DNA of 64,000 nucleotides from Rhytidiadelphus loreus (taxonomy: Eukaryota > Streptophyta > Bryopsida > Hypnales > Hylocomiaceae), in contig OX344765.1 in NCBI GenBank assembly GCA_947034895.1, forward strand, positions 33,547,001-33,611,000. The letters are read 5' to 3'. The position numbers and the translations under genes were made by a program. Below the pieces are notes generated by a model that made no database searches, was not told the DNA's origin, and saw only the letters and a list, made by a program, of their open reading frames with translations. Every line of letters begins with the position of its first letter. The first letter of the stretch is position 1. Shown piece by piece: positions 44,563-57,813 of this stretch.

Positions 44563-45260
44563 ATCCTTTCAGTTGGGGCAGTGCAATCCTCCAACTGAAG
44601 GGTGATTCCTGGCTCCAGTGTCCATGCACAGGTCCTCGCTCGTGAACCACAAGTAACGTACGGCTCTAGTTACACTTGACTCCAAACTGCTCCCATTCCA
44701 GGATCGGACTTGGACTAAGCTTTCCCAAACTGCCAATTTCTTCATCAGTGGAACTTCGCAGAACAAATAAGATGACCAATCGTGCATAGTACGTTGCATA
44801 CATTGCCCGACACACAACCATGAGCTGTGTAGTCGAGCATTTTCCAGTGATGTAATTGAGAAGCGCTGTGAACCTCACTGGTCAGTCGACAAGAATGGAT
44901 TGTAATGGAAAGAATATTATTATATATAATTATGTTGCAAGAGCTAGACGTGAATCCCAAAGCGGCAGCATGAAATCTATCTGCTCAGCAGACACGGAAC
45001 TCGGACTGCAGCTCATCCCATCGAGCACACTCCAAAATGGACCATGCCCAGGATGCTCCAGCAACTTGAGTCACAGGACCAAAAGATCCACAACCAGCTC
45101 CCAATCCAACCAAAGTAATAATCTAGCTAGCTACTCGTTCCATGAATACAAGCCTTCCAAGGGGAACTAAAAGCCACCATACTACCGGCGTATTTGAACC
45201 CAATATGAATTGAAATGAATGAGGGGTCCTCGTTCAGTTTGATCAACGGGATCCTACTTG

Positions 45261-45950
45261 TTACACTTTCATGCGGAACTCCTTCTGGATCATGTCCACG
45301 GTCTCCTCGCTGATGCGGAAGCCCAGCTCCAACACCTCGTCCTTGATGTCGGGCTTGAACAAGGCCAGAGCCACTTGCTGCACCCCCGGGTTTTGGCTCG
45401 ACAAGGCGGAGAAGGCCAACGCCGGACCCTTGCCCACGTTGAGCTGGAAGTGCACCAAGGCTTTGGGGAACACAAAGAGCTCGCCGGCCTGGATGGTGGT
45501 GGCAAACAACCTGGGCGTGGTGGTGTTGGTGTCCACGAAGCCCACGTAGAGCTCGCCCTTGGCCAAGAACAAGAGCTCCGTGGCGCGCGGGTGCGTGTGA
45601 GGGGGGTTGATGCCGCCCTTGGCAAAGTCAATGCGGGCCGCAGAGATGCCCAAGGTGTTCAATCCCGCAAACTGCGCCACGGCGGCGGAGGTCACGTTGG
45701 AATAGTTGGGCTTGCTGGTGGTGCCGGCCTTGCACAAGGCCTTGGACACGAAGTCGGACACATGCACTTGGTGGGCGGGCTTGCAAGGGAAGCCATTGAT
45801 GGTGGTGAGTTTGGTGGAGTTGTCTGCGACGCAGAAGTCTTGGAGGGGATCGGCGTCGGCCGCACTGGCCAGCATGGGCATGAGCATGGCCATGCTTGCC
45901 AACACCGCCACGGTCACCCACACGCTGCTGCTGCCGCTGCGGTTCTTCAT
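45261..45950 (-). CDS. Germin-like protein, copy 3
   Basis: The coding DNA (690 bases, 229 residues) matches copies 1 and 2 in all frames read, including the HTHPRATE metal box and the Cys40/Cys56 pair. The gene lies on the minus strand in the right arm and mirrors copy 1. Its leader lacks a six-base ACATCG duplication found in copies 1 and 2. Divergent orientation to copies 1 and 2 means that transcripts running through the spacer could pair with each other. Confidence 0.95.
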   Translation of the reverse strand: MKNRSGSSSVWVTVAVLASMAMLMPMLASAADADPLQDFCVADNSTKLTTINGFPCKPAHQVHVSDFVSKALCKAGTTSKPNYSNVTSAAVAQFAGLNTLGISAARIDFAKGGINPPHTHPRATELLFLAKGELYVGFVDTNTTTPRLFATTIQAGELFVFPKALVHFQLNVGKGPALAFSALSSQNPGVQQVALALFKPDIKDEVLELGFRISEETVDMIQKEFRMKV

Positions 45951-46120
45951 GATGCCTCGATGGAGTTCACAGACGGACCGACTTGGATATATTGCACTTG
46001 GAATGGAGGGCACTGTGTGTGTTTGTGAGAGAAAGAGAGCGAGAAAGGGGGTTGAATTGCAAAGGAAGAATTGGCTGGCTGTTGTGAGTTACACTGGTAC
46101 GTTGCCTTCAGTTCCAAGCC

Positions 46121-46228
46121 TTTATACTGTTAGTATGTGTTCCTCCTGAACTTCAGTTGATCAAGGGAGATTGTACTGGGGTTGGGTGGCAGTGGGATTC
46201 AAAGCCTGTTTCCATTGGGACGCGTCCC
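46121..46228 (-). promoter_or_regulatory. Core promoter of GLP copy 3
   Basis: On the minus strand GGGACGCGTCCC (46,217-46,228) precedes TATAAA (46,121-46,126) by 91 bp, the same spacing as copy 1. Confidence 0.6.
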
Positions 46229-48068
46229 AGGAGACCTGGAGCGTCAGTCTCTCTAGAAGCTGAGGACTCTGAGGTGGCTGCAAATGAAGCGGCGCACGCC
46301 CAAGGGGTTTGCAATTGATGAACCTCCAACTCGGGTTCGGACCACAGGAAGTTCGTTAACCAAGCCTGAGCATGTTTTTGCGTGGGCGGACGGAGTTGTG
46401 AAGCTGTTGGGGAATGGCTTCTTGAGTTCAGCTTGGGGCCGTGCTCTTTGGGACATACCATATTTTAACATTCTTTTGGCTACTGTGTGGCAGGATCATG
46501 TGTGGCAGGACCAGGTCAATCATGTTTCCCTTTTTGTGGTTTCTGTTGGCATTGTGTAGTGTGACAGACATAACTGGAATTGCATTATTTATTCAAGTTA
46601 GGACTGGAGATGCTTGTTGCAAGTGTGGTGAGATGGACTTAATGTGGTGAAAATAATTGTCACGGACCCACTTTGAATGTCGGGATGCGCACATGTGTTT
46701 TAGTTTCTCTGATCCACGCTGCAGAACTGGAGAACTCGGAGGACCAGGCAAGGGAACGAGCCTAAGTTAATGGAAATGTCTTTGGTTTGACGCAAATTCC
46801 TTGTAATTGTGCTTTTCTGGCTTTTCAATCTTCCATGCAAGATTCATGAGCATGCTCTCCGCATTCAGAACCAGAAATTAGTCAACATCTGAGTTGAAAA
46901 GAATGAGAGAATGAAAAAAATAAACCCATTCTCCTCAGTCCTCAGTGGAAAAGAATGAAAAAATAGAGCCATTCTCCTCAGTCCCCAGCAGCTTAAGCTT
47001 TGGCTCACTTGTCTGGTCCAGAATGATGGCCTCTGATGATTGTTGATATAACTGGCAGAGGAGAAGATTAACGCTTCAATTCTGGGGACCGAGGCCAATT
47101 GTGGTCACGTGGTGGAAATCTTTTTGTGTATTTGACATCGAGGGTGCATGAAGTTTGGTACAGTCATGGTAGTGACCAAAGTTTCCCCGGATGCTAATTT
47201 GTATGTAATCAGACACATGGCATGCCGCATGCCCAATTGGGTAGTTGCATCTTCTACAAGTTGACCTTCTAAAAGTTTTGTTAAACTAGAGTATGATGAT
47301 GTATCCTATTTGTATGGAGCCATATTTGAGCATGATTCAGGTTAGATATGAGAATGATTTCCAAGTTAAGCTTGCTATTGTTTCAATTGTCAATCCAATG
47401 GTGTATGTCACTCTTTGGTATTTTTATACTTCACTGTACTCTAGAAGTGAAATAAGGTGCTATATAGATGGTTCCCTACAACCTTTAAGGATTTAGTTAA
47501 TTATACCCCTAAAATCAATGATTCCTCTTGATTGCGGTGTGCTACTTTTGGATGAAAATTTAGCATGCATGATATCTAAATTGGTGGTATTAGCGAGGAT
47601 ATTAGGAGGTCAACTTTGACACTAGAAAATAAAATTAAACATGGGATCCTTCTAATGACAATAAGGTGGAGTTGGCACCTATTTTAGATGATTGATGGAC
47701 TTTATTTATAATAGCATAGAGGTGGTGGCTTTTTAAGTGGACATTTTTAATCAAACTCTTTCAATTTAAACTTTTACTTGGGTGACATTTTAATGCTCTA
47801 AATATCTTTTCTATTGTGCATCAATTGGATTTGGGATTTACTTAGGTTGTTCTTATAGCCTCTTACAACCTTCACCTTGGAAGAGTTGTCACTAATTCAT
47901 TGTCTACAAAATATATGTTACCACTAGCATTTGGCTTCATAAGCATTTGGTAATGTTCAAAATATATTCATAATTTTCTATTACAAGTCCATGGTACCAC
48001 AAACTACATAGCTTATAGGATTGGTTTCAAGTATTGTCAATTGAAGGACATGTTGCAAATTTATGAAT

Positions 48069-48392
48069 GGGCAATTTCGTTAAAATGGTGGTATTCCATG
48101 TGCCATTTTCAAATCGCCCAGTCTGAATTGTAAAAGTAACATCTAGTACACATGTAGATTTTAGAAATCTTTGATTTCTATAGATTTCAGAGATCTAAGA
48201 CATATATAGATTTCATATTTCATATTTCAGAGTTTAGATTTTTAAAGTGACATCTAGATGTGAGTAGATTTCAAAAATCTAGAAAAGGTATAGATTTCAA
48301 ACTTCTAGGACAGTTGTACATTTTAGACCACCCGATCTGAACTGTGAAAACTGCCAAAATAGCGGAATGGCGCCATTTTAACGAAATTCTCT
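48069..48392. mobile_element. Mirror copy of the AATTTCGTTAAAATGG MITE
   Basis: It is the inverse of 26,266-26,590 with the same ends. Confidence 0.75.
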
Positions 48393-48653
48393 ATATGAGC
48401 AAATGTTGTTTTGCAATGCAATATTAGTTGCAAATAAACTTTGCTAAGAGGAATATCAATTTGAAAATATGGGGATGAAGAGTTTGAAAATTCTTATGAA
48501 TGCACCTAATTGTTCTTGCCAAAAATGTAAAGCCCTAGATCACTAAAGCCTAGGGTGGATTTTGGATTCAATTATTTCCAATACTTTGAAAAAAGTACCG
48601 ATTACATGTTTTTTCAAGCCTCTAAAAGACTATAGTTTTGGGCTAGTTCCGCC

Positions 48654-50889
48654 TATGTTGTGAACCACGGCAGGGTAGTCAAATTATTGAATAATAATAA
48701 TGATATTTTAGAATAAAAAATAAAAAATAAAAAATAAATATTATCCGATGTGGCAATTTCTCTACCACATAAGGTAAAGCTGCTCATTCTAGTCCAAATT
48801 CACATTCTAGAAATTTGGAAAAAGTCCCATTCCCTACTACTTGTATTAGAATACAAAAAATTGAATGAAGGTAAAATTTTCTTGTTTTAGGGAGTTGAAT
48901 GCATAAAATGAGGATAGTATGTGTTCAGAGTGAACATAATCTATGCCTTAATTAGATTGTGAAATCAATTCACTTTGAGTTAGCCTCGAATTAATGCAAA
49001 TTGATTTGTTATGGCAATAAAAGTATGTAGTTGGTATAGAGGTCATAATCGATTGGATTAGGCATGGATTGGTAGAAGCCCTACAAATATTTTGGTATTT
49101 TTCTCATGTTGATAGGCATACCTATGTGTTTTCATAGGAAGCCAAAGGCAACACTCTTCTATAAATTTAAAACCTAAAAAACACGTGAAGTACAAAAATT
49201 ATTATTTCAAATTTAATGTTGTTTCTTAAAAACTTTTCTCTTATTTGCTACTATCAAGCAAAGCATTTGATTTTAACTTAGCGTGTATGTAGGACACCAT
49301 GAGTTGTCATAACTGTTCAGGATTCACTCTTCCTATATTCTATAAGTTTGATTGTTGAGGATGTCATCTCTTTGTCCATATCATTCCCATAAGTTTGCAA
49401 AGGTGCATAATGTCATATTCAATGTCAATTCTATTAAATAGGGGCAAAGCCGTAAAATTGCATTGTAGAGCCCCAAAGCAAGAAGGATACAAAATGATTT
49501 AGAAAGTTAGGATGGGGATGGGATTGAATAATGGTTGACTCTATTTATAGTACTATGGAGGTGGGAGTTTTATATGAGGGAACTATTTTGTGCAAGATTT
49601 TTACATTAAAACTCTTGCTTGGATAACATTTTGATATTATGGATATCTTTTCATACTTTGCATCAAATGAATTTTGGATTTACCATGGTTGGACTTATTT
49701 TTTAATGTCTCTAAGAACTTTGCAACCATATTTGCATTTTCCTTCATAAGCATGCAACAATGTGTAAAACTACCTATGATACCATAGATCACTCTTCATG
49801 ATTGTATGCCATAAATACAACAATGATTCCAATTGGGAGTGTCATGTGTCATTAGATCTCTTATTATAAAATAGTGATAAACAACAAGGTGTCTTCCCTT
49901 TTGGCCTTCCTTTTAGCATAATATTGTTGGTGCCTAGCATGTCCAATACTTGTCAGTTGAATAATTATTAAAACTTACGTAGCAAAGACGGTTTCCAAAT
50001 TCATTTTAAAATTTATAATAATTTGGGCTTTTAGAAATTCAATAATTCAATTGGTTTTAAACTTGGCTACTCACTTCAAGCATGAGTTTCTCACATAGCT
50101 TCAAAACTTACTTAATGTAAGTAGAATAATGAGAAGACAAGATCATTATACAAGTAGGATGGTAGGAGATAAAACAACCCACGTAGGATGTGTAAATTGG
50201 AACTAGTAGGAGTTCAACCAGTCATAATCAAATCAAAAAAATGAATTGTGTTCAAAGTAGAATTTTAGACCTCATTCAAAAATAGTAGAATAACCCTATT
50301 TTGAAAAAAAATTGAACAAAATTAATGTGGAAACTCCAAAAATCCATTTGAGATTTCAAGCCTCTAGTCAAAAGTTGAGAGAGGGGTTGGAAGGGACATC
50401 CTCTTTGACATCATCTTTCAATTCTATCCAAAACTTTTCTTTGGAGGATTAAAATCACAATCATGTTTTCAAGATGAAAGTTATCTTGATTTTTCAACTT
50501 CTCTCTAGAGGTTCAAATTTTTTTGGAAAAAGTTCTTCTACTATGCCAAAATGAATAATGAAATTTTACTTTGAACACAATTCCTACGTTTTGATAATGG
50601 GCGGTGAAGTGTTCATCTTCAAAATATCCCATACCCTTGGAGGATTCGTGACGGACAATGAAGTTGATTGGAAAAAAATTCCCTCTTTTTGCCATTAAAA
50701 ATTGTTAGATCGTACATGGCCAATTGATGGCTTGGTACTTGACTCAATAATATTAAAATCTCAACATGCCTCGACTGTCTTCAACTTTCTGGCTTTCCAC
50801 TCCTTCAGTCATCAATTTCCCAAAGTCTTTGACTTCACTATTTTGTATTATTTTCAATCGAACCTGCTATCAACCTAAGGTAGTCATTC
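48654..50889. other. Intergenic AT-rich DNA beyond the right arm
   Basis: No gene is supported. Just past the arm border (48,608-48,800) lies a short AT-rich element whose end matches the foldback terminus at 26,010-26,040. Near 49,420-49,560 there is a relic related to 33,590-33,680 and 55,700-55,800 (GGGGCAAAGCCGTAAAATTG). Confidence 0.45.
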
Positions 50890-51720
50890 TAGATCAGACG
50901 AGTGAGCCAAACAGTGAGCTCATGCCAGAAAAACTCAGCTGAAGGGAAGTCAACTGAGGGGAGTGTGGTTTTCTTTGCGTTAGATTTCTACTAACAGAGG
51001 TGTTGACTGTTTCGCACTGGACTGATTTCTTGCTCCGGGGAGGGCTCCCATGAAACTTGCTGCATTGAATAATATTGAGAAGCCAGAAAAGCATAGTTAC
51101 ATTCATTCAGGGAATTGTCGGTTCATTTGGTTTCCGGTTCGTCTATTTTCCTTGCCGTTATAATTTTCAACGGTCCCTCCGAAATAATTCTCCAGTTTTC
51201 CCCCATGTGGAGAAACTAAAACACGGGACCGACATGAGCGCATGCTCCCATTTTGAGTGGTCATTGCCCACAGTGATTGTGGTCATTGGAACCCATTGAC
51301 TCCTGCATCTTCCCACCTCACGTGGATCCAAAGAGAAATGAAAGCATGTTTGTGGACGTGCCTGAGTAGCTTAACGTAACTCAAACACTAACAGAAAGCA
51401 TAAAAGGGTCAACATGAGTTTGACAAATCAGAAATTAAATGACCTTATCCTGCCATACAGTAGGCAAATAATGTTAAAATATGTCCCAAAGAGCAAAGCC
51501 ACAACTGAAGCTGAGCTGAAGAAGCCATTCCCCACCAGCCTTAAATTCGGCCCACCCAAAAACATGCTCAGGCTTGGTTAACTCGTCTGAACCCAAACTG
51601 GATGTTCATCAATTGCACCGGCTAAGTTCCTTGCTAATCCCGTGGGGCCAGCGCTGCCTAATTTGCAGCCACCTCAGAGTCCTCAGCTCTTGGCCGGAGA
51701 GATGCTTCAGGTCTTCCGGG

Positions 51721-51815
51721 ACGCGTCCGGACGGAAAGAGGCTTTGAATCCCACTGACACCCAACCCCAGTACGATGGCATCTGAAGTTCAGAGGGAACT
51801 GACAGTATATATAAA
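51721..51815 (+). promoter_or_regulatory. Core promoter of GLP copy 4
   Basis: ACGCGT (51,721-51,726) lies 80 bp before TATATATAAA (51,806). The surrounding flank has diverged from copies 1-3, but these two motifs are kept. Confidence 0.6.
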
Positions 51816-51961
51816 GGCTTGGATCTCAAGGTGTAACTCACAACAGCCAGCCAATTCTTCCTTTGCAATTCAATCCCCCGCTCTCCCTCTCCCCCTCATT
51901 CACACAAAGTGCTCTCCGCATCCTCGGACTTGCAATCGCCTGTGAACTCGATCGAGGCATC

Positions 51962-52648
51962 ATGAAGAACCGCAGCAGCAGCAGCGTGTGGGTGACCGTG
52001 GCGGTGTTGGCAAGCATGGCCATGCTCATGCCCATGCTGGCCAGTGCGGCCGACGCCGATCCCCTCCAAGACTTCTGCGTCGCAGACAACTCCACCAAAC
52101 TCACCACCATCAATGGCTTCCCTTGCAAGCCCGCCCACCAAGTGCATGTGTCCGACTTCGTGTCCAAGGCCTTGTGCAAGGCCGGCACCACCAGCAAGCC
52201 CAACTATTCCAACGTGACCTCCGCCGCCGTGGCGCAGTTTGCGGGATTGAACACCTTGGGCATCTCTGCGGCCCGCATTGACTTTGCCAAGGGCGGCATC
52301 AACCCCCCTCACACGCACCCGCGCGCCACGGAGCTCTTGTTCTTGGCCAAGGGCGAGCTCTACGTGGGCTTCGTGGACACCAACACCACCACGCCCAGGT
52401 TGTTTGCCACCACCATCCAGGCCGGCGAGCTCTTTGTGTTCCCCAAAGCCTTGGTGCACTTCCAGCTCAACGTGGGCAAGGGTCCGGCGTTGGCCTTCTC
52501 CGCCTTGTCGAGCCAAAACCCGGGGGCGCAGCAAGTGGCTCTGGCCTTGTTCAAGCCCGACATCAAGGACGAGGTGTTGGAGCAGGGCTTCCGCATCAGC
52601 GAGGAGACCGTGGACATGATCCAGAAGGAGTTCCGCATGAAAGTGTAA
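51962..52648 (+). CDS. Germin-like protein, copy 4
   Basis: The 228-residue protein has one Ser/Gly codon fewer in the N-terminal serine tract than copy 1 and two substitutions, Val to Ala (QNPGAQQ) and Leu to Gln (EVLEQGF). Signal peptide, HTHPRATE box, FPKALVHFQ and cysteines are intact. The gene lies outside the inverted repeat. Its flanks are clearly more diverged than its coding region. The downstream flank is cut at 53,271 by a foldback-type element. Confidence 0.95.
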   Translation: MKNRSSSSVWVTVAVLASMAMLMPMLASAADADPLQDFCVADNSTKLTTINGFPCKPAHQVHVSDFVSKALCKAGTTSKPNYSNVTSAAVAQFAGLNTLGISAARIDFAKGGINPPHTHPRATELLFLAKGELYVGFVDTNTTTPRLFATTIQAGELFVFPKALVHFQLNVGKGPALAFSALSSQNPGAQQVALALFKPDIKDEVLEQGFRISEETVDMIQKEFRMKV

Positions 52649-53270
52649 CTCGTAGGATCCCATTGATCAAACTGAAGGAGGACCCCTCATTCATTTCAAT
52701 TCATATTGGGTTCAAATACGCCGGTAGTATGGTGGCTTTTAGTTAGACTTCAATCCATGGACTGAACTGTAACTAGCTTAATACATGTTACTTTGGTTCA
52801 ATTGCCTGGGTGGTGGTCCTGGATCCCTTCGCCAATGGATCAGTGACTACCTGAGAGTTGCTTGAGCCATGGTCCGTTGTCGAGCATGGGCTCCATCTGA
52901 TGAGCTGCAGTTCGAGTGACAGCAGATATATTCATGCTGCCACTGGCTGTGGAATTCATGTCTTGCAACATCGAATAATAATAATATTCTTTTTCATTGC
53001 AATCCATTCTTTTCACGCATGCAGTCGCAGCTCACTTCTCGTGGAGTGACATCATTCATTGGAAAATGGTGTTCTCTACTTATATGTACTAACATGGTTG
53101 CCTGGTTGTGTCAGTCGGGCAAGACTGTGCATTGTCATCGTGTTTGTTCGGAGAAATTGGCACCTGGATGGGGAAAGCTTACGAGCCTCACAACTGCAAT
53201 GGAATGGGAGCAGTTTGGAGTCAACCAGAACTGGAGCCGTCTGCTACTTCAGTTGTGGCCCAATAGGTAG

Positions 53271-54925
53271 TAATTATGCTCTAAAAGCGACCATTTAAGG
53301 TCTGGTCTGGTCCGCCTTTTTCATAGGCTTTCGTGGACAGAATTATTTTGAGATCATTTTTCAAGGAAAGATAAATGGATGTGGATCCTAACACAAGTGG
53401 TTTTGTATTTTTCCAAGCATTTTTGAATTACTTATAAATTTTTAAAGATTTGGGGCATAAGCACTTACTTGTGACCATGGGTCTCCCCAAATCAATCCAC
53501 TTGCAACTTGTAAAGAGAAGTGCGGAAATCAAAGACAATGATTGGCTTTTGCAAAAGAAAAACACATTTTTTCTCAATTCATTCAATTTGCTGAAGTGGT
53601 CCATTTAAGGATCACCTCACCTCCATTCTCTAGCTAAAAGTAGCCAGGGGTGATTTGAAGAAAAAGGGCACTTTACAAGCACACTACCATCAGTTGGACG
53701 TTGAACCTTGTAAGGATGTTGGGCCCAAAAAGTGGCTAATGGATGATAGAGAATCTATCTCTTAAAATAGAATACCAAATGTTCATTTTTGCAAGTTCGT
53801 GCAAGAAAATGGAGGTCTTGCACATGAGTTTGACCTCCAATGAGTTCTTGTGGTTATTTTTAAGCAAATGATTCACACAGTAATCAAAAGATTGATTTCC
53901 ACGATGACTAGTTTGTCATTTCATGGTTAAGCCATATTTGTCCTTGCATCAAAAAAGTACAACCAAAAACTAGATACCCCTTGGTCAAACTTGATCATGA
54001 CTTTTATAGTATCCATTTTTGGTGTTGAATTAAATTAAGATTTTATTTTTACTTTAATTTGGATTTTAAAATTACTTCATGCATTCAATGAATTCTTACA
54101 CTTGTATATTCATTAATGAAAATCCAAATTTTACAATGCCATCTGGTTTTCATCCATATTTTTTGCTTCAATTATCAATCTTAGAAGATTGAATTGCCTT
54201 TGGTTTTAGAATTAGCTCTCTTCATGAAAATCATTCCATGTTTTTCAATCACTAGGGAGGGTTGTTTCAAGCTGGTCTCCCATATTGAGAACCAAGTGAA
54301 CAACTGCTATTTAGAATTAAAATCATTTAATATAATATTTTTTGATATAAATTTTTAATTAAAAAAACATTATTATTATTCAAAAATTCAAAAATCCATA
54401 AAAATTTATCATTATTATATTCTTACATAGTAGTCTCTTAGTCATGTCAACAAGTTGCTATGGTCGAGTTCTCACACTTTGGAAACTCGAAGAACTCACA
54501 ACCCTCCAAACTAGTTGAATTTCATCTAATGCCAGAACTCCAAGAAGGTAGTATGCTTTAAAAGCGCCCCTCTCCTTTAAACCATTCCTATTTTTAGGTG
54601 GAGAATGGAGATGAAGTGATCCTTAAATGAACCACTTTAGCAATTGAACAAATTGAAGAAAAAATTGTTTTCCTATTGCAAGAGTCAATTATTGTCTTTG
54701 ATTTCCACACATCTCTTTAAAAGTTGCAAGTAGACGGATTTGAGGAGACCTATGGTCACAAATAGGTGCCTATGCTCCAAATCTTTGAAAATTTGTAAGT
54801 AATTCTAAAATGCCTAGAAAAATACAAAACCACTTGTGTTAGGTACCACATCTACTTTTTGTTTTGTGGAAAATGATCTCAAAATATTTTTGTGTACAAA
54901 AATCTATGAATAAGGTGGACCAACC
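53271..54925. mobile_element. Second copy of the foldback-type element
   Basis: It is the inverse of 24,374-26,040, with inverted outer parts of about 400 bp (53,271-53,690 and 54,545-54,925). It interrupts the GLP copy 4 downstream flank right after GTGGCCCAATAG, a sequence that continues in copies 1 and 5, so it is an insertion there. Confidence 0.65.
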
Positions 54926-56500
54926 CTTAACCCATAAAGTCCCATTGTCCCCTAAAGGGACAATTTGGAATTTGGGCAGGTTCCTATGAGCTGAAATTTT
55001 ACCCTAATTTCTTGAAACTTTTTTTGAAGATGGAAAAATTGATAAGCTTTGTGGAAATATAATTTTTATTTCAATTGGTTCCCGGAAGCAAAAGTTATAC
55101 CACAAAAAGCCTAGAACTAAACTCAGCGGGTAGCACAAAAAAAAATTGCAAAAATTCAAAATAAATTTTTAATTTTTTTTTCCCCAAAGGTTATGTTTTT
55201 GTCTACATCTGAAGCTTTGATTCATTCCATTTTGATTAGTGATGTGAAAGTTATCATCAATCTTATTTTGGGGGCAATTTAAGCATTTTTTAGAAAAAAT
55301 AACTTATAGGATTCATTTCAGAATGCAATTTTCAAGTTTTTCCAAGTTTTTTTTTTGAAAAGGTTAAGTTTGCTTGCTAGAACAATCTCATTGTTGGGAT
55401 TATTGTATTTCAATCCCATCTAAGAGCTATTAACAATTTAGTTTTTTTTTCAATCTTGGACCTACTTCTACTTGACAATTTTTTGAAGTATGAAAATCAA
55501 GTTGTTATTTTTTTAAATATTTTTCCTAGACTCCCAACTCAATTCTTCAACACAATAAATTTTAAATTCAAATTCTATAGTGCACATTTTTCCACAACTA
55601 GCAATCAAAGTCATCTAAAATTGCAGTCTAGTGTTCAAAAATTAATTTACCTGCTCCATTGTACTATAAAGAAAGCCATCCATTATCCAATCCCATCTCC
55701 ATCCCAACTCTCTACATCATTCTATATCCTTCCTTGCATGGGGCCTCACAATGCATTTTTACGGCCTTTTACCTATTTAATGGAATTAACATTGAAGATG
55801 GCATTAACACACCTTGCAAACATATTGAAACAGTAGGGATAAAAAATTCAAAAACATAAAATAAAATAAGACATTTTTCCTAACTTGAAAATGCTCTTCT
55901 TCAACCATTTTCATCTTTGGAAAAGGAATTGGTGTTCTCTATACCTCCACTTTGAGCACATGTGAAAGGTGGACAATTTACTATTTAAAAAAAATCTCTT
56001 TGTGGTCTGGTGTAACTTTAGAAGAAGTCCTCCTATCCCAATTTTGAGCTTCAAATTAGCATTTTCCGGTACAAAATAGTACTAAACCTACTCAAAATAG
56101 CCAAAGTAGACATCCAATTAAAGGTTGTTTTAAAAATAGTAATTTTTTAATCTAAAAAAAATTACTCAATGTCCACAACTATGACATAAAACTTCTTTTC
56201 AAATTTCATATAGAATTGACATACAATACAAAAGTTATCAACAGAAAACCACATGTCCAAGACCAAGGGGACAAAAATAGGACAAGTGTTTGTTGCAATT
56301 ACCCTCTATTGGTTGTAAAACTTCAACATTCCAAAAATCTAAAAGGAGTATGCATGTAATTTTTTGTATAGAAAACAAAGTTCACAATTTTCAATTCAAA
56401 AAACCATAAGTGTTTCAATGTTGAGTACTACAGTACAAAATTGTTGTCTAAATCACGATCACCGAAAACCACTATAGAATGTACAAAGATGGAGCCTTGG
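54926..56500. other. Intergenic DNA with transposon relics
   Basis: Up to about 55,650 it is a decayed relic of the CCCCTAAAGG family (CTTAACCCATAAAGTCCC, GGTTCCCGGAAGCAAAAG). No gene is supported in the rest. Confidence 0.45.
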
Positions 56501-56501
56501 T

Positions 56502-57813
56502 TCAATCACCCACTTCAACATTGCTCTGAGGCAAGTGTGCATGAGCTAGAGTTGCATCTTGCGTGTTGTCGATGACAATGACATTGTTTTGGTCATGATC
56601 CATGTCTTCTAAAATATTATCTATAGTAATATAATCAAATGAGCAAAAAAACAAGTACCTGTCTCATTTTTTCATTTCATAAGAAAATTCATTGAAGAAG
56701 AAATAAAATATACTTTCATTACAAAAATTGTGAAATTATCACCCACAGAAAAAACATAGTTCTATAAATTATTGTATTATCTACAAGCGCATAATCATGT
56801 TTTGCACCTTCTTGCACTTTGTTCAAATCCTCTACAAGCCTTAGTTTGGTGAGCCAAATCAACAAGCCGTGTACCCAGATTTGCATGCTAGAAAAGAATT
56901 TGAGTGATTTCATCCATCTCAATGGCATTTGGATTCATCATACATTTTCAGAGCAACTTGAGGCCCTAGTGTATTCCATGCCACCTTGACGAATAGGCAG
57001 AACCTCCAAAGTTGAAACAATGTATTTTCTTGATTATAACGTCGGTAGGAGAGTGCCAACAAGAGTACTTCCCAATTGTTTCGTCATCCTGTACCTACAA
57101 TATATTGTAGCCCTCTCGATGAGATTCATGAAGCCAAAAAGATGATTCTATTCTTCATGAAAGAGTATTGTACTTGACACACTCTTCAACTCCCTCATTG
57201 ATTTGCTTCTAAAGGCATCATCTTTTGGTGTTTGGTGCAAACATTGAAAATGTTCTTTGCTTCTATCTTTCACGCAATAGCCCAACATTCCAATGAATGT
57301 ATGTTATTTGATATTGTAGAGTGTTTTTGTGAAAATGTGGTGGCCCACTAGGATAGTGTGATGATCATTCCATCCGAGATAAGTTTTGATGTCTTTGCTA
57401 ACCAGAAAGTCAAAAGTCAGTAGTACCTTTTTTGATGGAACAAAGTCCAAAGATGCACTCGTTCTCAATGAATTCATCCATTTCTTCCAATAGGTTAGTA
57501 GAGATATCAACACTCCCTACTGAAATAGTGACACTAACATCCAACTCTTTGAATTGTACAAGAGTTTATTTTCACGGAGTTTTTTAATTTTCAAAGCAAT
57601 CATTTTTTTAGATGTTTGTTTTAGTGCAAATTTTGTAGCTACATTTTCAGTAGGAGTCAAGTTCTTGCTTTTAGGTGAAGCAAATTAAAATTCCATTGAA
57701 ATGCCAGTTAACTATGAATTGAGATTTTTTGCTATAGATTCTGCTTCAATTTCAATGTCCACACCTTTCCTTTTATGAGTTGTTGCTTTTATTTGAAAGA
57801 AGTTTGGTGCCAT
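56502..57813 (-). pseudogene. Decayed multi-exon gene of unknown identity
   Basis: On the minus strand an ATG at 57,813 starts MAPNFFQIKATTHKRKGVDI, a basic, Lys-rich N-terminus. Coding-like stretches follow: TPTENVATKFALKQTSKKM, then in another frame VDISTNLLEEMDEFIENECI with a donor-like GTACTA after FGLCSIKKG, and SKLISDGMIITL. The last exon-like piece (about 56,502-56,620) has an acceptor TACTATAG and encodes EDMDHDQNNVIVIDN and onward to a stop. Several in-frame stops and frame changes break the chain. I do not recognise the family; a transposon-derived or plant-specific nuclear protein is possible. Confidence 0.35.

Larger units (their letters stand above)
41096..48653 (-). repeat. Right arm of the large inverted repeat (about 7.6 kb)
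   Basis: It is the reverse complement of 26,007-33,581 with small indels. It contains GLP copy 3 on the minus strand and mirror copies of the transposon relics at 42,212-43,152, 44,343-44,562 and 48,069-48,392. Confidence 0.9.

Noticed and set aside
55456..55836. Plus-strand frame of 126 codons
   Set aside because: It spans the end of a transposon relic and AT-rich DNA, and has low-complexity composition and no domain.
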